From a virus, in IMG/VR virus record IMGVR_UViG_3300020175_000010, positions 1 through 53,701 of that record: a DNA stretch of 53,701 bases; one strand, 5' to 3'. Positions 9,677 through 19,370 of the stretch are shown one piece after another. A program made the position numbers and the translations under genes. Under the pieces are notes generated by a model. That model saw only the letters and a list, made by a program, of their open reading frames with translations, had not been told where the DNA came from and made no database searches. How positions within the stretch are numbered: the first letter of the stretch is position 1; each line of letters begins with the position of its first letter.

Positions 9677-12088
9677 ATGGCACTCACAAAAATTAGTACA
9701 GCAATGATCAGTCAGTCAGCCGCAGCAGTTGACCTCAACGTTGACGCCGGTACTTTCTATGTTGATACTACAAACAATCGTGTGGGTGTCGGCGGAAAGA
9801 CTGATCCAGACACTCCGCTGCATGTAGTGGGTACTGCAACCGCAACTCTATTCGCAGGTTCAGGTGCCTCGCTCACAAGCATTCCAAATGCAGCACTTGT
9901 AAACTCAAGCATTACAATTAATTCCACTGCTGTTAGCTTGGGCGGAAGTCTTACGCTGACAACTGCAAATATCGCGGAAAACACAAATCTGTACTACACG
10001 GACGCAAGAGCAGATGCTCGTATCGCCGCCGCAGACACAGATGATCTTTCCGAAGGTTCTTCAAATTTATACTATACCGATGCTCGCGTAGATGCTCGTG
10101 TATCGGGAGGAAGTTTAGGAAATATTACCACAACTGGATACATTCGTGGACCTGCTACGTTTACTCTCGACCCCGCAGCGCATGGAGATGATACAGGAAC
10201 CGTCGTGATTGCAGGGAACCTGCAGGTTGACGGGGTTACTACAACTATTAATTCTACTACTCTTACTGTAGACGATAAGAATATTACTCTTGCGAGCGGT
10301 TCAGTGAATGCTGCTGCTGCAGATGGTGCCGGCTTTACAGTTGATATTGGGTCTGGAACTCTTCCAGCGATTACTTACGATGGTACAAATGATGAGTGGG
10401 ACTTTAATAAGCCTTTGAATGTAACTGGCAATATTGGTGTATCTGGTACTGTTGACGGTGTAGATATTGCTGCACGAGATGCTGTATTGACTAGTACAAC
10501 TACGACTGCAGGAGCTGCACTTCCAAAAGCTGGTGGTACGATGACTGGCGACATTTTTATTAACGGAGGTTCTACTACTGAAAGAAATGTTCGTATTCAA
10601 AATACTAGTAATGTGCTCTATGCTGGTGTAGAAGGTTCCTCGGGCAATAGGTTTGTAGGAAGCTCAGCCGGCAATGCATTTTTTGGAACTACAAGTGATA
10701 GTGGCTTAGAGTTTGCTACACATAATAATGTAAGAATGGTCGTAGACGGAGATGGCAACGTTGGTATCGGAACAGATTCTCCACTAGTAAAACTTGATGT
10801 ACGAGGTTCTCCTAGTGCCCCTGCTGCATCTGGAACTGCACAGACGGGTAGTTTAAGAGTATCCCAAACCACAGGTAACGGCGTACTTGATATGGGATTC
10901 TATACGTCAGCTACTGGAACTGCATGGATACAATCTACTAACAAAACAAATCTAGCAACTAATTACGGTTTGACTCTACAGCCTAATGGCGGCAACGTTG
11001 GTATCGGAACAGATGCTCCAGGTGTTCCCTTGCATGTTAAGAAAACGGGCTCGACAAGCGCAGTTCAAGAGTTTCTTAGATTCGAAAATCATGCTTTAGG
11101 TGGTGCAGGTGCAGGTTCGTCAATAAACTTTCATCACTATCACGCCGGCGGCGGCCCAGCTGGAGGAGCTCTAGCCGCATCTATTAATGCACAGAATATG
11201 GCTTCTTGGCCAGCAGGTACCCCTTCTTCATATAGTACTGGTTTAACTTTCTCAACTCTACACGAAAATACTTTTGATGAAAGGATGCGCATCGACTCCA
11301 GCGGCAACGTTGGTATCGGATCAAGCTCCTCGTTAGATTCTAGTTTAAACCTAAATAATAACCAAGCGTTTGCCCGGGTCTTAGCCGCCGATAACTCAGG
11401 AACACTTAGAGTTGGCCAAAGGCATGTTGCCAATAATAGCAACTCTCTGGTGATTATGGGGGCAACACATAATACTTATTATCCTGCATCGTTTGTTGTA
11501 GATAGTTCGTATGCTAATAATATAACAACTTATGACCTTACTGCTTATGGTGTAGATTATCTCGGTTGGAATGGAGCAATGTCTTTCAAAATTAGTAATG
11601 GAGCTTCAACTGTTACTGAAATGTTATCGCTAACTCCAGGTGGTGCAGTATTTCCCACAGGTAATGTTGGTATTGGTGAGAATAATCCAGGCGCAAAACT
11701 AGACGTTAATGGTGCAATTAAGTTAAGTGGGTCAGGCAACGGTCAGGAAGTACAATTTGTTAAAGCGCAAGGAGGCACGTTCTCTACTGTTACTATTGAA
11801 TTACAATTTCCTAGTGCCGGGAGTTATAATTATGAGGTAGGTGTATCAGGAACTAGTGGATGTGCCATTCAATTTGGTGGTGGATATACTAATGGAGTAT
11901 CAAACTTTTCACATACTGGAAACCAACAAGTTGGAGGTGCCTGGACTGTAACATCACCTTCTAGTAATTTAGTAAGGCTTGTTTCTCCCTCCAGTACGGT
12001 GGGTACTCACCCAACTGCTTATGTTAAGGCTCGATTTGGACTGTCAGACGGCTTTGATGAAAGCGATATTAGCATTACTTTTAGTTAA
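9677..12088 (+). CDS. Tail fibre protein sharing modules with the first giant fibre
   Basis: The product has 803 residues. The N-terminus MALTKISTAMISQSAAAVDL is a common fibre head. ENTNLYYTDARADAR repeats lie at about 100-140. Residues about 154-204 are nearly the same module as in the 1719-residue fibre (GNLQVDG then TTTINSTTLTVDD). Shaft repeats of the type GNVGIGTDxP recur four or more times. The C-terminal about 110 residues form a compact beta domain and lack an S74 chaperone. Module sharing indicates duplication and exchange among the fibre genes. The next gene has its own promoter. Confidence 0.85.
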   Translation: MALTKISTAMISQSAAAVDLNVDAGTFYVDTTNNRVGVGGKTDPDTPLHVVGTATATLFAGSGASLTSIPNAALVNSSITINSTAVSLGGSLTLTTANIAENTNLYYTDARADARIAAADTDDLSEGSSNLYYTDARVDARVSGGSLGNITTTGYIRGPATFTLDPAAHGDDTGTVVIAGNLQVDGVTTTINSTTLTVDDKNITLASGSVNAAAADGAGFTVDIGSGTLPAITYDGTNDEWDFNKPLNVTGNIGVSGTVDGVDIAARDAVLTSTTTTAGAALPKAGGTMTGDIFINGGSTTERNVRIQNTSNVLYAGVEGSSGNRFVGSSAGNAFFGTTSDSGLEFATHNNVRMVVDGDGNVGIGTDSPLVKLDVRGSPSAPAASGTAQTGSLRVSQTTGNGVLDMGFYTSATGTAWIQSTNKTNLATNYGLTLQPNGGNVGIGTDAPGVPLHVKKTGSTSAVQEFLRFENHALGGAGAGSSINFHHYHAGGGPAGGALAASINAQNMASWPAGTPSSYSTGLTFSTLHENTFDERMRIDSSGNVGIGSSSSLDSSLNLNNNQAFARVLAADNSGTLRVGQRHVANNSNSLVIMGATHNTYYPASFVVDSSYANNITTYDLTAYGVDYLGWNGAMSFKISNGASTVTEMLSLTPGGAVFPTGNVGIGENNPGAKLDVNGAIKLSGSGNGQEVQFVKAQGGTFSTVTIELQFPSAGSYNYEVGVSGTSGCAIQFGGGYTNGVSNFSHTGNQQVGGAWTVTSPSSNLVRLVSPSSTVGTHPTAYVKARFGLSDGFDESDISITFS

Positions 12089-12110
12089 AATAGCTAACAA
12101 AAAATAATAT

Positions 12111-12139
12111 TTGACAACCCACCTCCTGAATGCTATAAT
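12111..12139 (+). promoter_or_regulatory. Consensus sigma-70 promoter upstream of the fourth large fibre gene
   Basis: TTGACA at 12111-12116 and TATAAT at 12134-12139 are separated by exactly 17 bases and lie in a 214-base intergenic gap. A perfect inverted repeat (CACATAA, AA, TTATGTG at 12159-12174) lies in the predicted 5' leader. It is the only such promoter seen in the fibre block. Confidence 0.85.
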
Positions 12140-12196
12140 TTAAAATATTTTTCAAAAGCACATAAAATTATGTGAAGCGAGAAGGCAAAAGAACCC

Positions 12197-12292
12197 ATGA
12201 GTCATAGTGTAATTACGATAAGAAAAGCATCTCCTCCGACAATTATAGTCACAAAAAACGTTCCCATCCTGATCAAAAAAGTAGTCTTTTAG
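12197..12292 (+). CDS. Small hypothetical protein (31 aa) in the promoter-proximal leader
   Basis: ATG at 12197, TAG at 12290-12292. The product is small and basic, with a hydrophobic middle (SPPTIIVTKNVPILIKK). A GAAGG sequence lies 11 bases upstream of the start, a weak site. It is the first reading frame after the consensus promoter, and its stop overlaps the AGGAG of the next fibre gene. It could be a real small protein or a leader peptide coupling translation to the 1713-residue fibre. No family recognised. Confidence 0.4.
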   Translation: MSHSVITIRKASPPTIIVTKNVPILIKKVVF

Positions 12293-12302
12293 GAGAACTT
12301 AA

Positions 12303-15300
12303 ATGGCAAAATCAAAAGCACGCTTTCTATCAGAGCTACTAGGAAGTACTGGATTAGTTAAGAAGTCAAAGTCTGCGCTCGCGGGTGCGGATGAAGTATT
12401 AGATTTAGATACTATTCCCACTATCCCTAATTCAAAACTGCAAAATTCGAGTATTTCGATTGCGGGACATTCTACTGCACTCGGAGATTCTGTAAGTTTA
12501 AATACGGGAAATATTAGCGAACATACAGATTATAAATATTATACTGATGCTCGCGCTCGTGGCGCAGTCTCTGTTTCAGGAGATTTAGCATACAACTCTT
12601 CTACTGGTGTAATAAGTTTTACTGAAAGAACAGATGCGGAAGTCCGTGGTCTCTTTTCAGCGGGAGGAAGTCTTTCTTATAATTCTAGTACTGGTGTTAT
12701 GAGCTTTACAATGCCAGCACAGAATACTTCGAATATTACAGAAGGAACAAATCTCTACTTTACGAATGCTCGCGCTCGTTCCGCAATAAGCGCAACTGGT
12801 TCCTTATCTTATAATTCTACTACTGGTGTTATGTCTTTCACAATGCCAGCGCAGAATACTTCGAATATTACAGAAGGCTCAAATCTTTACTACACAAACG
12901 CAAGAGCAGATGCTCGTATAGCCGCAGCAAGTACAAGTGATCTTTCTGAAGGAACAAATCTATACTATACAGACGCTAGAGCAGATGCTCGCGTTGCTTT
13001 AATCGTAGACTCTGCGCCTGGAACGTTGAACACGCTCAACGAATTGGCAGCAGCTCTTGGCGATGACGCTAACTTTTCTACTACTGTCACAAATAGTATC
13101 GCTACGAAACTACCCTTAGCTGGTGGCGCACTTACAGGCGCAGTAACAACTAATAGTACGTTTGATGGCCGTAACGTGTCTGTTGATGGTGCAAAGCTCG
13201 ATGGTATAGAAGCAGGAGCAACCGCTGACCAAACAGCAGCTCAGATACTCACTGCAATTAAGACAGTTGACGGCTCTGGCTCTGGTTTAGATGCAGATTT
13301 GCTTGATGGTATGAATGCTACGGACTCACGCGCTGGTAATACTATTGTAATGAGGCAAGCTAATGGGTATATGCAAGCGCTATATGTTAATACAACAGAT
13401 GATGCAGCTTCTACTAGTTTAGGTTGGCTATATGGACAAAGAAGCAATAGCGACGGTTATCACAGAAGATTTACTGCTGCTTCAATTAAAACATGGGGAG
13501 GTTTTTGGGCTTCGGACAACGACGGCTCAGGCTCTGGTCTTGATGCTGATTTACTTGATGGACAACAAGGTAGTTACTACAACCAGTCACAGTTCACAGG
13601 TACTGCGTTCACCTCGCGCAACAGTGGCAATCCAATAGCAATTGATAGTGTTACTAGTAATATGGTTGGTTATGTTAATACATCAACTGCAGCAGGTTAC
13701 GCAGATGGTGCTGGATTTTCGGCAGCATATAGTAGTTCTTGGGTCGGACAGTTATTTGTAGACTTTAGAACAGGTAAGTTATCTTCAAGAGGTAAGAACA
13801 ACGGAACTTGGCAAGCTCATAGATTCATGTGGGATAACCTTAACGATGGTTCAGGCTCAGGTCTTGATGCTGATCTACTTGATGGACAGCACGGTTCTTA
13901 TTACGCGCCACTCTCATCACCAACCTTTACCGGTAATGTATCTCTAAGTAATGGTAATGTAGTTCTTGGTACAGCTAGTAAAGGTTTCTCAACTTCGGCC
14001 GCTTGGCTACGAAATACAACTGCGTACGGCTACATTGAGTTCGGACCAGCTAATGCTTCATGGGCACATATATACACTGACCGTCCTGCATTCTATTTGA
14101 ATAAAGAAATGCGCGTTAACAACAGCCTTGTCTGGAACGCAGGCAACGACGGCGATGGCTCTGGGCTTGATGCAGATAATCTCGATGGAGTAACTTGGGC
14201 AACTCAAACAAAAGCAGTTGCCGCACGAAATTTAACAATAGAAGCTGGTGATGGTCAAGGTATTGGATTCTGGGGAGGAACAGGTACAGTTTTAGGTGGT
14301 TCATATGCAATTGCAATGTCCGGTCAAGGTAGTGGTAATGCTGGAAGAATGGCTTTTGAAACCACTTCAGACTACAATATGTACTTTAAAATGTCTAGCG
14401 GAACTAACAGAGGTTTTGTCTTTAAAAATGGTAGTAGTAACGTTTTAAATATCGATGCATCTGGGCACTTAAGAGCTAATTCTGTAATTTCTTCAAATAA
14501 CCGACAAGCAATGAACTGTGCTCACTGGAGTGCTTCTGGCACAAGTACAGGTGCAGTAAAAATTACACTTCCAGGTTCTGCCGGAAGTGTACACTCAATG
14601 CCAGTTATTAAAATATACACCTATCAATATAGTAGTACTGCTCATGTTGTCTATACAATTTCAGGACATGACTGGAGCACTGGTAGTACTTGGTATAATA
14701 CTAGAGTTACTGCCGAAGGTGGACCTCCTCTAGCGGTAAGGCTTGGGCACGATGGAACTAACTATTGTATTATTATAGGAGAAACAAATACTAGTTGGAG
14801 CTATGGTTCTGCTACAGTTGAACTAAAGGCTCACCCATCTTATTATAACGCTAACCAAAACTTTACTACTGGTTGGACCGCAACTCAAATTACAAGTATG
14901 CCGAGTACTGTAACTGCTCAAACTGTTGGTAAGATTTGGGATTCATCCAATGACGCTTCTGGTTCTGGCTTAGATGCAGATTTACTTGATGGACAACAAG
15001 GTTCATACTACGCAACTGCATCTGGTTTAACTACTGCAACTGCAACTGCAAACGCGGCTTTACCTAAAGCTGGCGGAACAATGACTGGCAACCTTAATCT
15101 TTCTGGTTCTACCAATCATGTTATTATCGGAGGCACTGCTAGTAATAACGCTTATAGTACAGTAGCGTCTACTACTGGACTTACGTTTGGTGGAGGAAAT
15201 GACTTTAATAACTACTCCATCGGAACGAGTACGCAAAATATTGATGGCAATTACACCAAGCTAAATATTAAGTGGCATACTGGAATACGTTTCTTTGCGA

Positions 15301-17444
15301 TGAATAGATATGGTGGAGTCAGATTCCACAGTGACGTAGGAATGACCACAGAACTCATGAGTATTGGTAATACCGATGGCCATGTAAGGGTTGCAAACAA
15401 TCTGTATGTGGGTTCAGCCGTCACCGCGTCAACCGTCACCGCGACAACGTTTTCTGGCGCTTTATCAGGTAATGCTACAACTGCTACTACCTCACATAGC
15501 TGGAAAGCTGGTGGTACTATGACTGGTGCTCTAAATATAACTTCTAATACAGGTGTCACAGGTGCGACTGCCCCTTCGTATACGAATGCTGCACTTGAGG
15601 TACAAACAAGTAGTAACCATGTGCCTACTATCGGTTTTCATAGAGGAGGCGTTTCTGCTACGGCTCTTTACGAGTATGATGGAGAACTTTATACAAATGC
15701 TTGGATCACTCGCGCTCAGACGGGTAAACTGATATCAAGTGGGAATTATAATAGTTATGCTCCTACACTTACAGGTACTGGTGCTTCTGGTACTTGGGGG
15801 ATTAATGTTACCGGTAGTGCTCCTGAGTTGTTGTCCAAATATCCTTATTCAGGCAGCGCATGGATATTAGATTCTACATTAGCGCAAAATCTATCTCCTG
15901 GAGTAGGGTCTACTACTGTTGCTATGCATAATAGTCATGGGTTATTTGGTAGCTGGGCAACGACGCTAACAATGTCAGGGTATGAGCGTTATGGCGCATA
16001 TCAAATTTCCGGGGAATACAATTCAAATCCCCCAAGATTGGCAATGCGGAATTATAGCCAAGGTTTGTCTGGTTGGACACCCTGGACAACTATTCTTAGC
16101 AGTGCCAACTACAACTCCTACTCCCCCACACTAACAGGCGGAGGTGCATCTGGTACTTGGGGGATTAATGTTACAGGAAGTTCAGCTTCTTGCACCGGTA
16201 ACGCGGCTACTGCAACTACTGCAACTACTGCAACTACTGCTAATGCCCTCAGTTTAAACACTGGAAAAATTAACCTTGTTTCTGGCGCAGGCGGTGCAAC
16301 TTTTGCTGCCAATCACTATTCAATGGGAGTTGATATTGCAAATAGCGCCTGGAGTAACCCACACTACTCTGATTTAATTATTGGTTATCACACGGGTATT
16401 CGTATTGGTGCTTCATATGGCGGAACTAGGTTCTACGATAACTCTCCTACTACCGATACAAATAATAGCGGTAATGGTAATGGGACAGAAGCACTGTTAA
16501 TGACTGTCGGCGGCCATGCTGGAGGCACTGGCGTGGTTGTTCATAACGCCCTTACTGTTGGCACTACCCTTAGTGTAGGCACTACCAGTAGTTTTGCAGG
16601 GGTTGCTGACTTTAACGGTGGACATGGCGCAATCAATATAACGAACTCGTCAATACTTTCCTCGGCTTCTTCTACTTGGACAGGAAATCCAGGTGGAGCA
16701 GGTAAAATTCAATATCATTCTAATCGTTGGTATATTGTAGCAGATTCATCTTCAAATCGAATTGTGCAGTTCCGTAGAGACGGCGCTGATGTGTCCTATA
16801 TTGATAATAGCGGAACGTATATTGGTAATGCTGCAACTGCGACTAGAGCTTCCGGCAACTTCTACATCGACACTAACTATGGAAGAAGTGTTATTGGGCT
16901 TTACTCTTCTACTAGATACCAAGGTGTCTATTCTATGGGAAATGCTTATAAGCTAGCCGATGATGGCTCTACAACAGGCAACTTATATGGACTTGCTTGG
17001 TCACATCCAAATGCTGGTGGAGCTGCGGGAAACCTTACCGACCATGGTCTATTAGTTATAAATAATGGTGTCTTTAAATGCGCAATTTCTAACTCTATTG
17101 TTGCTTCCGGTAATATTACTGCCTACTCAGATGAGCGATTAAAGAAGAACTGGCGCAATATGCCGGAGAATTTTGTATCTCGTTTGGCTGAAGTGACAGT
17201 CGGTATATATGACCGTATTGACGAAGAGAATGGTACGCAGGTTGGTGTATCAGCTCAATCCCTTCAAGTGCTTTTACCCGAAGCAATTATAACTGCTACG
17301 GATGAGATTGGAACTTTATCAGTTAACTATGGCGGTGCCGCATTAGCTTCGGCAGTAGAGTTAGCCAAGGTTATCGTAGAACAAGAAAAACGTATAGAGA
17401 GGCTAGAACGCCTCATCGAAAAACTAACAGGAGAATCATTATGA
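12303..17444 (+). CDS. Giant tail fibre with C-terminal S74 intramolecular chaperone
   Basis: This is a 1713-residue fibre. ENTNLYYTDARADAR-type repeats fill about 50-230. Modules of the type GSGSGLDADLLDGQQGSYY recur at least five times between about 320 and 910. These are classic fibre shaft units. From residue 1609 the sequence SDERLKKN opens a peptidase S74/endosialidase chaperone domain. In this family the domain trimerises the fibre and then cuts itself off just before that serine. The end (EQEKRIERLERLIEKL) is a coiled coil, as usual for the domain. The next gene overlaps by 4 bases (ATGA). It is likely the main or longest receptor-binding fibre. Confidence 0.92.
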   Translation: MAKSKARFLSELLGSTGLVKKSKSALAGADEVLDLDTIPTIPNSKLQNSSISIAGHSTALGDSVSLNTGNISEHTDYKYYTDARARGAVSVSGDLAYNSSTGVISFTERTDAEVRGLFSAGGSLSYNSSTGVMSFTMPAQNTSNITEGTNLYFTNARARSAISATGSLSYNSTTGVMSFTMPAQNTSNITEGSNLYYTNARADARIAAASTSDLSEGTNLYYTDARADARVALIVDSAPGTLNTLNELAAALGDDANFSTTVTNSIATKLPLAGGALTGAVTTNSTFDGRNVSVDGAKLDGIEAGATADQTAAQILTAIKTVDGSGSGLDADLLDGMNATDSRAGNTIVMRQANGYMQALYVNTTDDAASTSLGWLYGQRSNSDGYHRRFTAASIKTWGGFWASDNDGSGSGLDADLLDGQQGSYYNQSQFTGTAFTSRNSGNPIAIDSVTSNMVGYVNTSTAAGYADGAGFSAAYSSSWVGQLFVDFRTGKLSSRGKNNGTWQAHRFMWDNLNDGSGSGLDADLLDGQHGSYYAPLSSPTFTGNVSLSNGNVVLGTASKGFSTSAAWLRNTTAYGYIEFGPANASWAHIYTDRPAFYLNKEMRVNNSLVWNAGNDGDGSGLDADNLDGVTWATQTKAVAARNLTIEAGDGQGIGFWGGTGTVLGGSYAIAMSGQGSGNAGRMAFETTSDYNMYFKMSSGTNRGFVFKNGSSNVLNIDASGHLRANSVISSNNRQAMNCAHWSASGTSTGAVKITLPGSAGSVHSMPVIKIYTYQYSSTAHVVYTISGHDWSTGSTWYNTRVTAEGGPPLAVRLGHDGTNYCIIIGETNTSWSYGSATVELKAHPSYYNANQNFTTGWTATQITSMPSTVTAQTVGKIWDSSNDASGSGLDADLLDGQQGSYYATASGLTTATATANAALPKAGGTMTGNLNLSGSTNHVIIGGTASNNAYSTVASTTGLTFGGGNDFNNYSIGTSTQNIDGNYTKLNIKWHTGIRFFAMNRYGGVRFHSDVGMTTELMSIGNTDGHVRVANNLYVGSAVTASTVTATTFSGALSGNATTATTSHSWKAGGTMTGALNITSNTGVTGATAPSYTNAALEVQTSSNHVPTIGFHRGGVSATALYEYDGELYTNAWITRAQTGKLISSGNYNSYAPTLTGTGASGTWGINVTGSAPELLSKYPYSGSAWILDSTLAQNLSPGVGSTTVAMHNSHGLFGSWATTLTMSGYERYGAYQISGEYNSNPPRLAMRNYSQGLSGWTPWTTILSSANYNSYSPTLTGGGASGTWGINVTGSSASCTGNAATATTATTATTANALSLNTGKINLVSGAGGATFAANHYSMGVDIANSAWSNPHYSDLIIGYHTGIRIGASYGGTRFYDNSPTTDTNNSGNGNGTEALLMTVGGHAGGTGVVVHNALTVGTTLSVGTTSSFAGVADFNGGHGAINITNSSILSSASSTWTGNPGGAGKIQYHSNRWYIVADSSSNRIVQFRRDGADVSYIDNSGTYIGNAATATRASGNFYIDTNYGRSVIGLYSSTRYQGVYSMGNAYKLADDGSTTGNLYGLAWSHPNAGGAAGNLTDHGLLVINNGVFKCAISNSIVASGNITAYSDERLKKNWRNMPENFVSRLAEVTVGIYDRIDEENGTQVGVSAQSLQVLLPEAIITATDEIGTLSVNYGGAALASAVELAKVIVEQEKRIERLERLIEKLTGESL

Positions 17445-17827
17445 TAGAAGCAGCACCCCAACCCTCAGGGTTTACCGCAACCTATACTATTAAGGTGACG
17501 GGAATTAAGACAAAAACAATTGGAGATCTAGCAGACGTTGTATGTAGCGTTACTTGGGTTCTTGAAGGAACTGAAAATGAACAATCCTTTGAGCTTCCTC
17601 AAGAGACTATACTTGATACCCCTACCGCAGATTCTTTTCAAGCATTAGGAAGCTTAACAGAAGAAGTAATTTCGGGTTGGATTGAAGCAACAGAAACAAG
17701 AATGCCGGGCATAAAATCTCACATTCAATCTGTACTCGATGACATGATATCAAAAGCATCGTTTACTACCTCGCCCTTGCCTTGGGCACCAGTGGTCGAA
17801 GAGACCGTTATACCAGGAGCACCATAA
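17441..17827 (+). CDS. Small fibre-linked protein (128 aa)
   Basis: The start overlaps the stop of the S74 fibre (ATGA) and the protein is acidic. An N-terminal beta-rich half (FTATYTIKVTGIKTKTIGDL, then VVCSVTWVLEG) is followed by a helical half (SFQALGSLTEEVISGWIEAT). Small proteins of this make-up are common directly after marine phage fibres. Coupling to the fibre suggests a chaperone or a minor fibre part. The function is inferred from position only. Confidence 0.6.
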   Translation: MIEAAPQPSGFTATYTIKVTGIKTKTIGDLADVVCSVTWVLEGTENEQSFELPQETILDTPTADSFQALGSLTEEVISGWIEATETRMPGIKSHIQSVLDDMISKASFTTSPLPWAPVVEETVIPGAP

Positions 17828-18120
17828 TGGCAATAACATATATAAAAGAGGAAACTTTCGACGGAACTCGAGTGCAGACAATGCCCGATCCAGATAATGA
17901 AGGCGAAACTATTAGCGAAACTTTAACGGGCATCACAGATATTCTAGTCAGGTTTCTAGAAGACTCTACTAGTCCAGCCACAGTTCACAGTCGTATGGTA
18001 AACGTTTGCTTTGCAGCAGATGGTACTTACGATGAGGCAGCAACAGATGCTCGTATTGCAGAAGTTGGTGCAGGAGTAGCGCATAAAATCGCACTTGGCG
18101 TAATAGTTAACGGAACATAA
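17827..18120 (+). CDS. Small hypothetical protein (97 aa), last gene before convergent terminator
   Basis: The start at 17827 was chosen because ATG there overlaps the upstream TAA by one base (TAATG). An upstream in-frame start at 17782 would lie inside the previous gene. The product is acidic, with the stretch GITDILVRFLEDSTSPATVH and a C-terminus that repeats the TDARIAE type of segment seen in fibre shafts. Probably a tail-associated accessory protein. No family recognised. Confidence 0.6.
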   Translation: MAITYIKEETFDGTRVQTMPDPDNEGETISETLTGITDILVRFLEDSTSPATVHSRMVNVCFAADGTYDEAATDARIAEVGAGVAHKIALGVIVNGT

Positions 18121-18123
18121 TAA

Positions 18124-18146
18124 AAAAGGGGCTCAAGGCCCCTTTT
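18124..18146. terminator. Bidirectional rho-independent terminator between convergent units
   Basis: AAAAGGGGC (18124-18132), a 5-base loop and GCCCCTTTT (18138-18146) form a perfect 9-base-pair stem. T-runs follow on both strands. It lies exactly between the plus-strand fibre operon and the minus-strand replication operon. Confidence 0.93.
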
Positions 18147-18150
18147 CGTT

Positions 18151-18402
18151 TTACTGTACTATTTCACCCTCTGCAGGAGGTGCTTCGTCCATTTGCGGAT
18201 TTGCAATTTCTTCTTTCAGAAGAGTAGTAAAGCCTTGTCGTGCCACTTCAATTTGATCTGCTCGTGCAGAATTTGCAGTAGCTTGTTGCTGAAGATCCTG
18301 CAACTGACTTACCATATACTTGGCTTTGTCAGAAAGATCTTCAATTATGTGGTTCTCGCCATCTAGAACGAGAGTTGGCTTGTCTTGTACTTCAGTTGTC
18401 AT
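18151..18402 (-). CDS. Small acidic coiled-coil protein at the end of the nrd operon
   Basis: The product has 83 residues. It shows TLVLDGENHIIEDLSDKAKY followed by a helical, glutamine-rich segment (QLQDLQQQATANSARADQIE). This layout matches a small conserved protein of unknown function often found in marine T4-like phages. An AAGGA site precedes the start, within the inverted repeat AATAAGG, TT, CCTTATT at 18403-18418. It is the last gene of the minus-strand transcript before the terminator. The role is unknown. Confidence 0.65.
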   Translation of the reverse strand: MTTEVQDKPTLVLDGENHIIEDLSDKAKYMVSQLQDLQQQATANSARADQIEVARQGFTTLLKEEIANPQMDEAPPAEGEIVQ

Positions 18403-18413
18403 AATAAGGTTCC

Positions 18414-19367
18414 TTATTTAAAAATGTCTTGCCAGTTACCAGTAGTACTGGCTCGGGCGTATTCCGTGGAACGATTTTCGAAAAAATTCGTGTGTTCCAC
18501 TGCGTTTACCATATAGTCTAGCCAAGGAAGAGGGTTACTTTCTGAATTGAAAATCTTCTTCATACCTAGACCCATGAGTCTTTTGTCAGCAATATACCGA
18601 ATATATGCCTTTACTTCAGCCGCTGACAGGTCTTCTACTTCGGTAGCCCCAAAAGCAACATCAATAAATGCATCTTCTAGTTCTACTACTCTTTCAGCAG
18701 CACAATAGATTTCATACTTTAATTCATCATTCCATATTTCAGGGTTCTCTTGAATATAAGTTCTGAAAAGTTTTGACATTCCTTCAACATGTAAGCTCTC
18801 ATCTCGAATTGACCAGGTAACAATCTGGCCCATATTCTTCATAAGATTGTGGCGCGGAAAGTTCAATAGAATAGCAAAACTACTAAACAACTGTACTCCT
18901 TCCGTAAATCCACTATATACTGCTACAGTTTTAGCAATATCTTTCTTACTATCCATGTTAAAATTAGTCAAATATTCATGTTTATCGGACATTTCTTGAA
19001 CATCCATAAACATTTGATATTCTTCTTCAGGAAACCCAAGAGTCTCTAGAAGAGTAGAATATGCGTCCTGATGAACGGCTTCCATTGCTGCAAATGCAGA
19101 CAACATCATTCGTACTTCAGGAGCTTTAAACGTAGGCAGATAATGCTTCGCATATCCACAGCAAACGTCTACATCACTCTGCGTGAAAAAACGAAAGATA
19201 TGTCCAAGTAAACGCTTACTACTATCATCCAAAGAACGATAATCTTTAAGATCGTCTGCCATTGGAACTTCTTCAGGCATCCAATGAAGATGCTGCTGCG
19301 TTTTGTACGCTTCATACGCCCAGTTATACTGAAACGGTTTGTAATAATTTCTTTCATCTGTAACCAT
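18414..19367 (-). CDS. nrdB: Ribonucleotide reductase class I, small (radical) subunit
   Basis: This 317-residue ferritin-like R2 subunit makes the tyrosyl radical for NDP reduction. Expected metal ligands are visible: D65 (QSDVDV), E96 and H99 in MEAVHQDAY with Y103 at the radical tyrosine position, then E in FTEGVQ and E/H in RDESLHV. It starts 3 bases after the nrdA stop, so the two are co-translated. The length is slightly below cellular NrdB (about 375). It acts with NrdA to supply dNTPs for phage DNA synthesis. Confidence 0.96.
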   Translation of the reverse strand: MVTDERNYYKPFQYNWAYEAYKTQQHLHWMPEEVPMADDLKDYRSLDDSSKRLLGHIFRFFTQSDVDVCCGYAKHYLPTFKAPEVRMMLSAFAAMEAVHQDAYSTLLETLGFPEEEYQMFMDVQEMSDKHEYLTNFNMDSKKDIAKTVAVYSGFTEGVQLFSSFAILLNFPRHNLMKNMGQIVTWSIRDESLHVEGMSKLFRTYIQENPEIWNDELKYEIYCAAERVVELEDAFIDVAFGATEVEDLSAAEVKAYIRYIADKRLMGLGMKKIFNSESNPLPWLDYMVNAVEHTNFFENRSTEYARASTTGNWQDIFK

Positions 19368-19370
19368 AAA

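Noticed and set aside
335-17444. Repeats in fibre genes as CRISPR or DNA repeat arrays
   Set aside because: The repeats are in frame, protein-level shaft modules of varying length. They lack constant spacing and leader.
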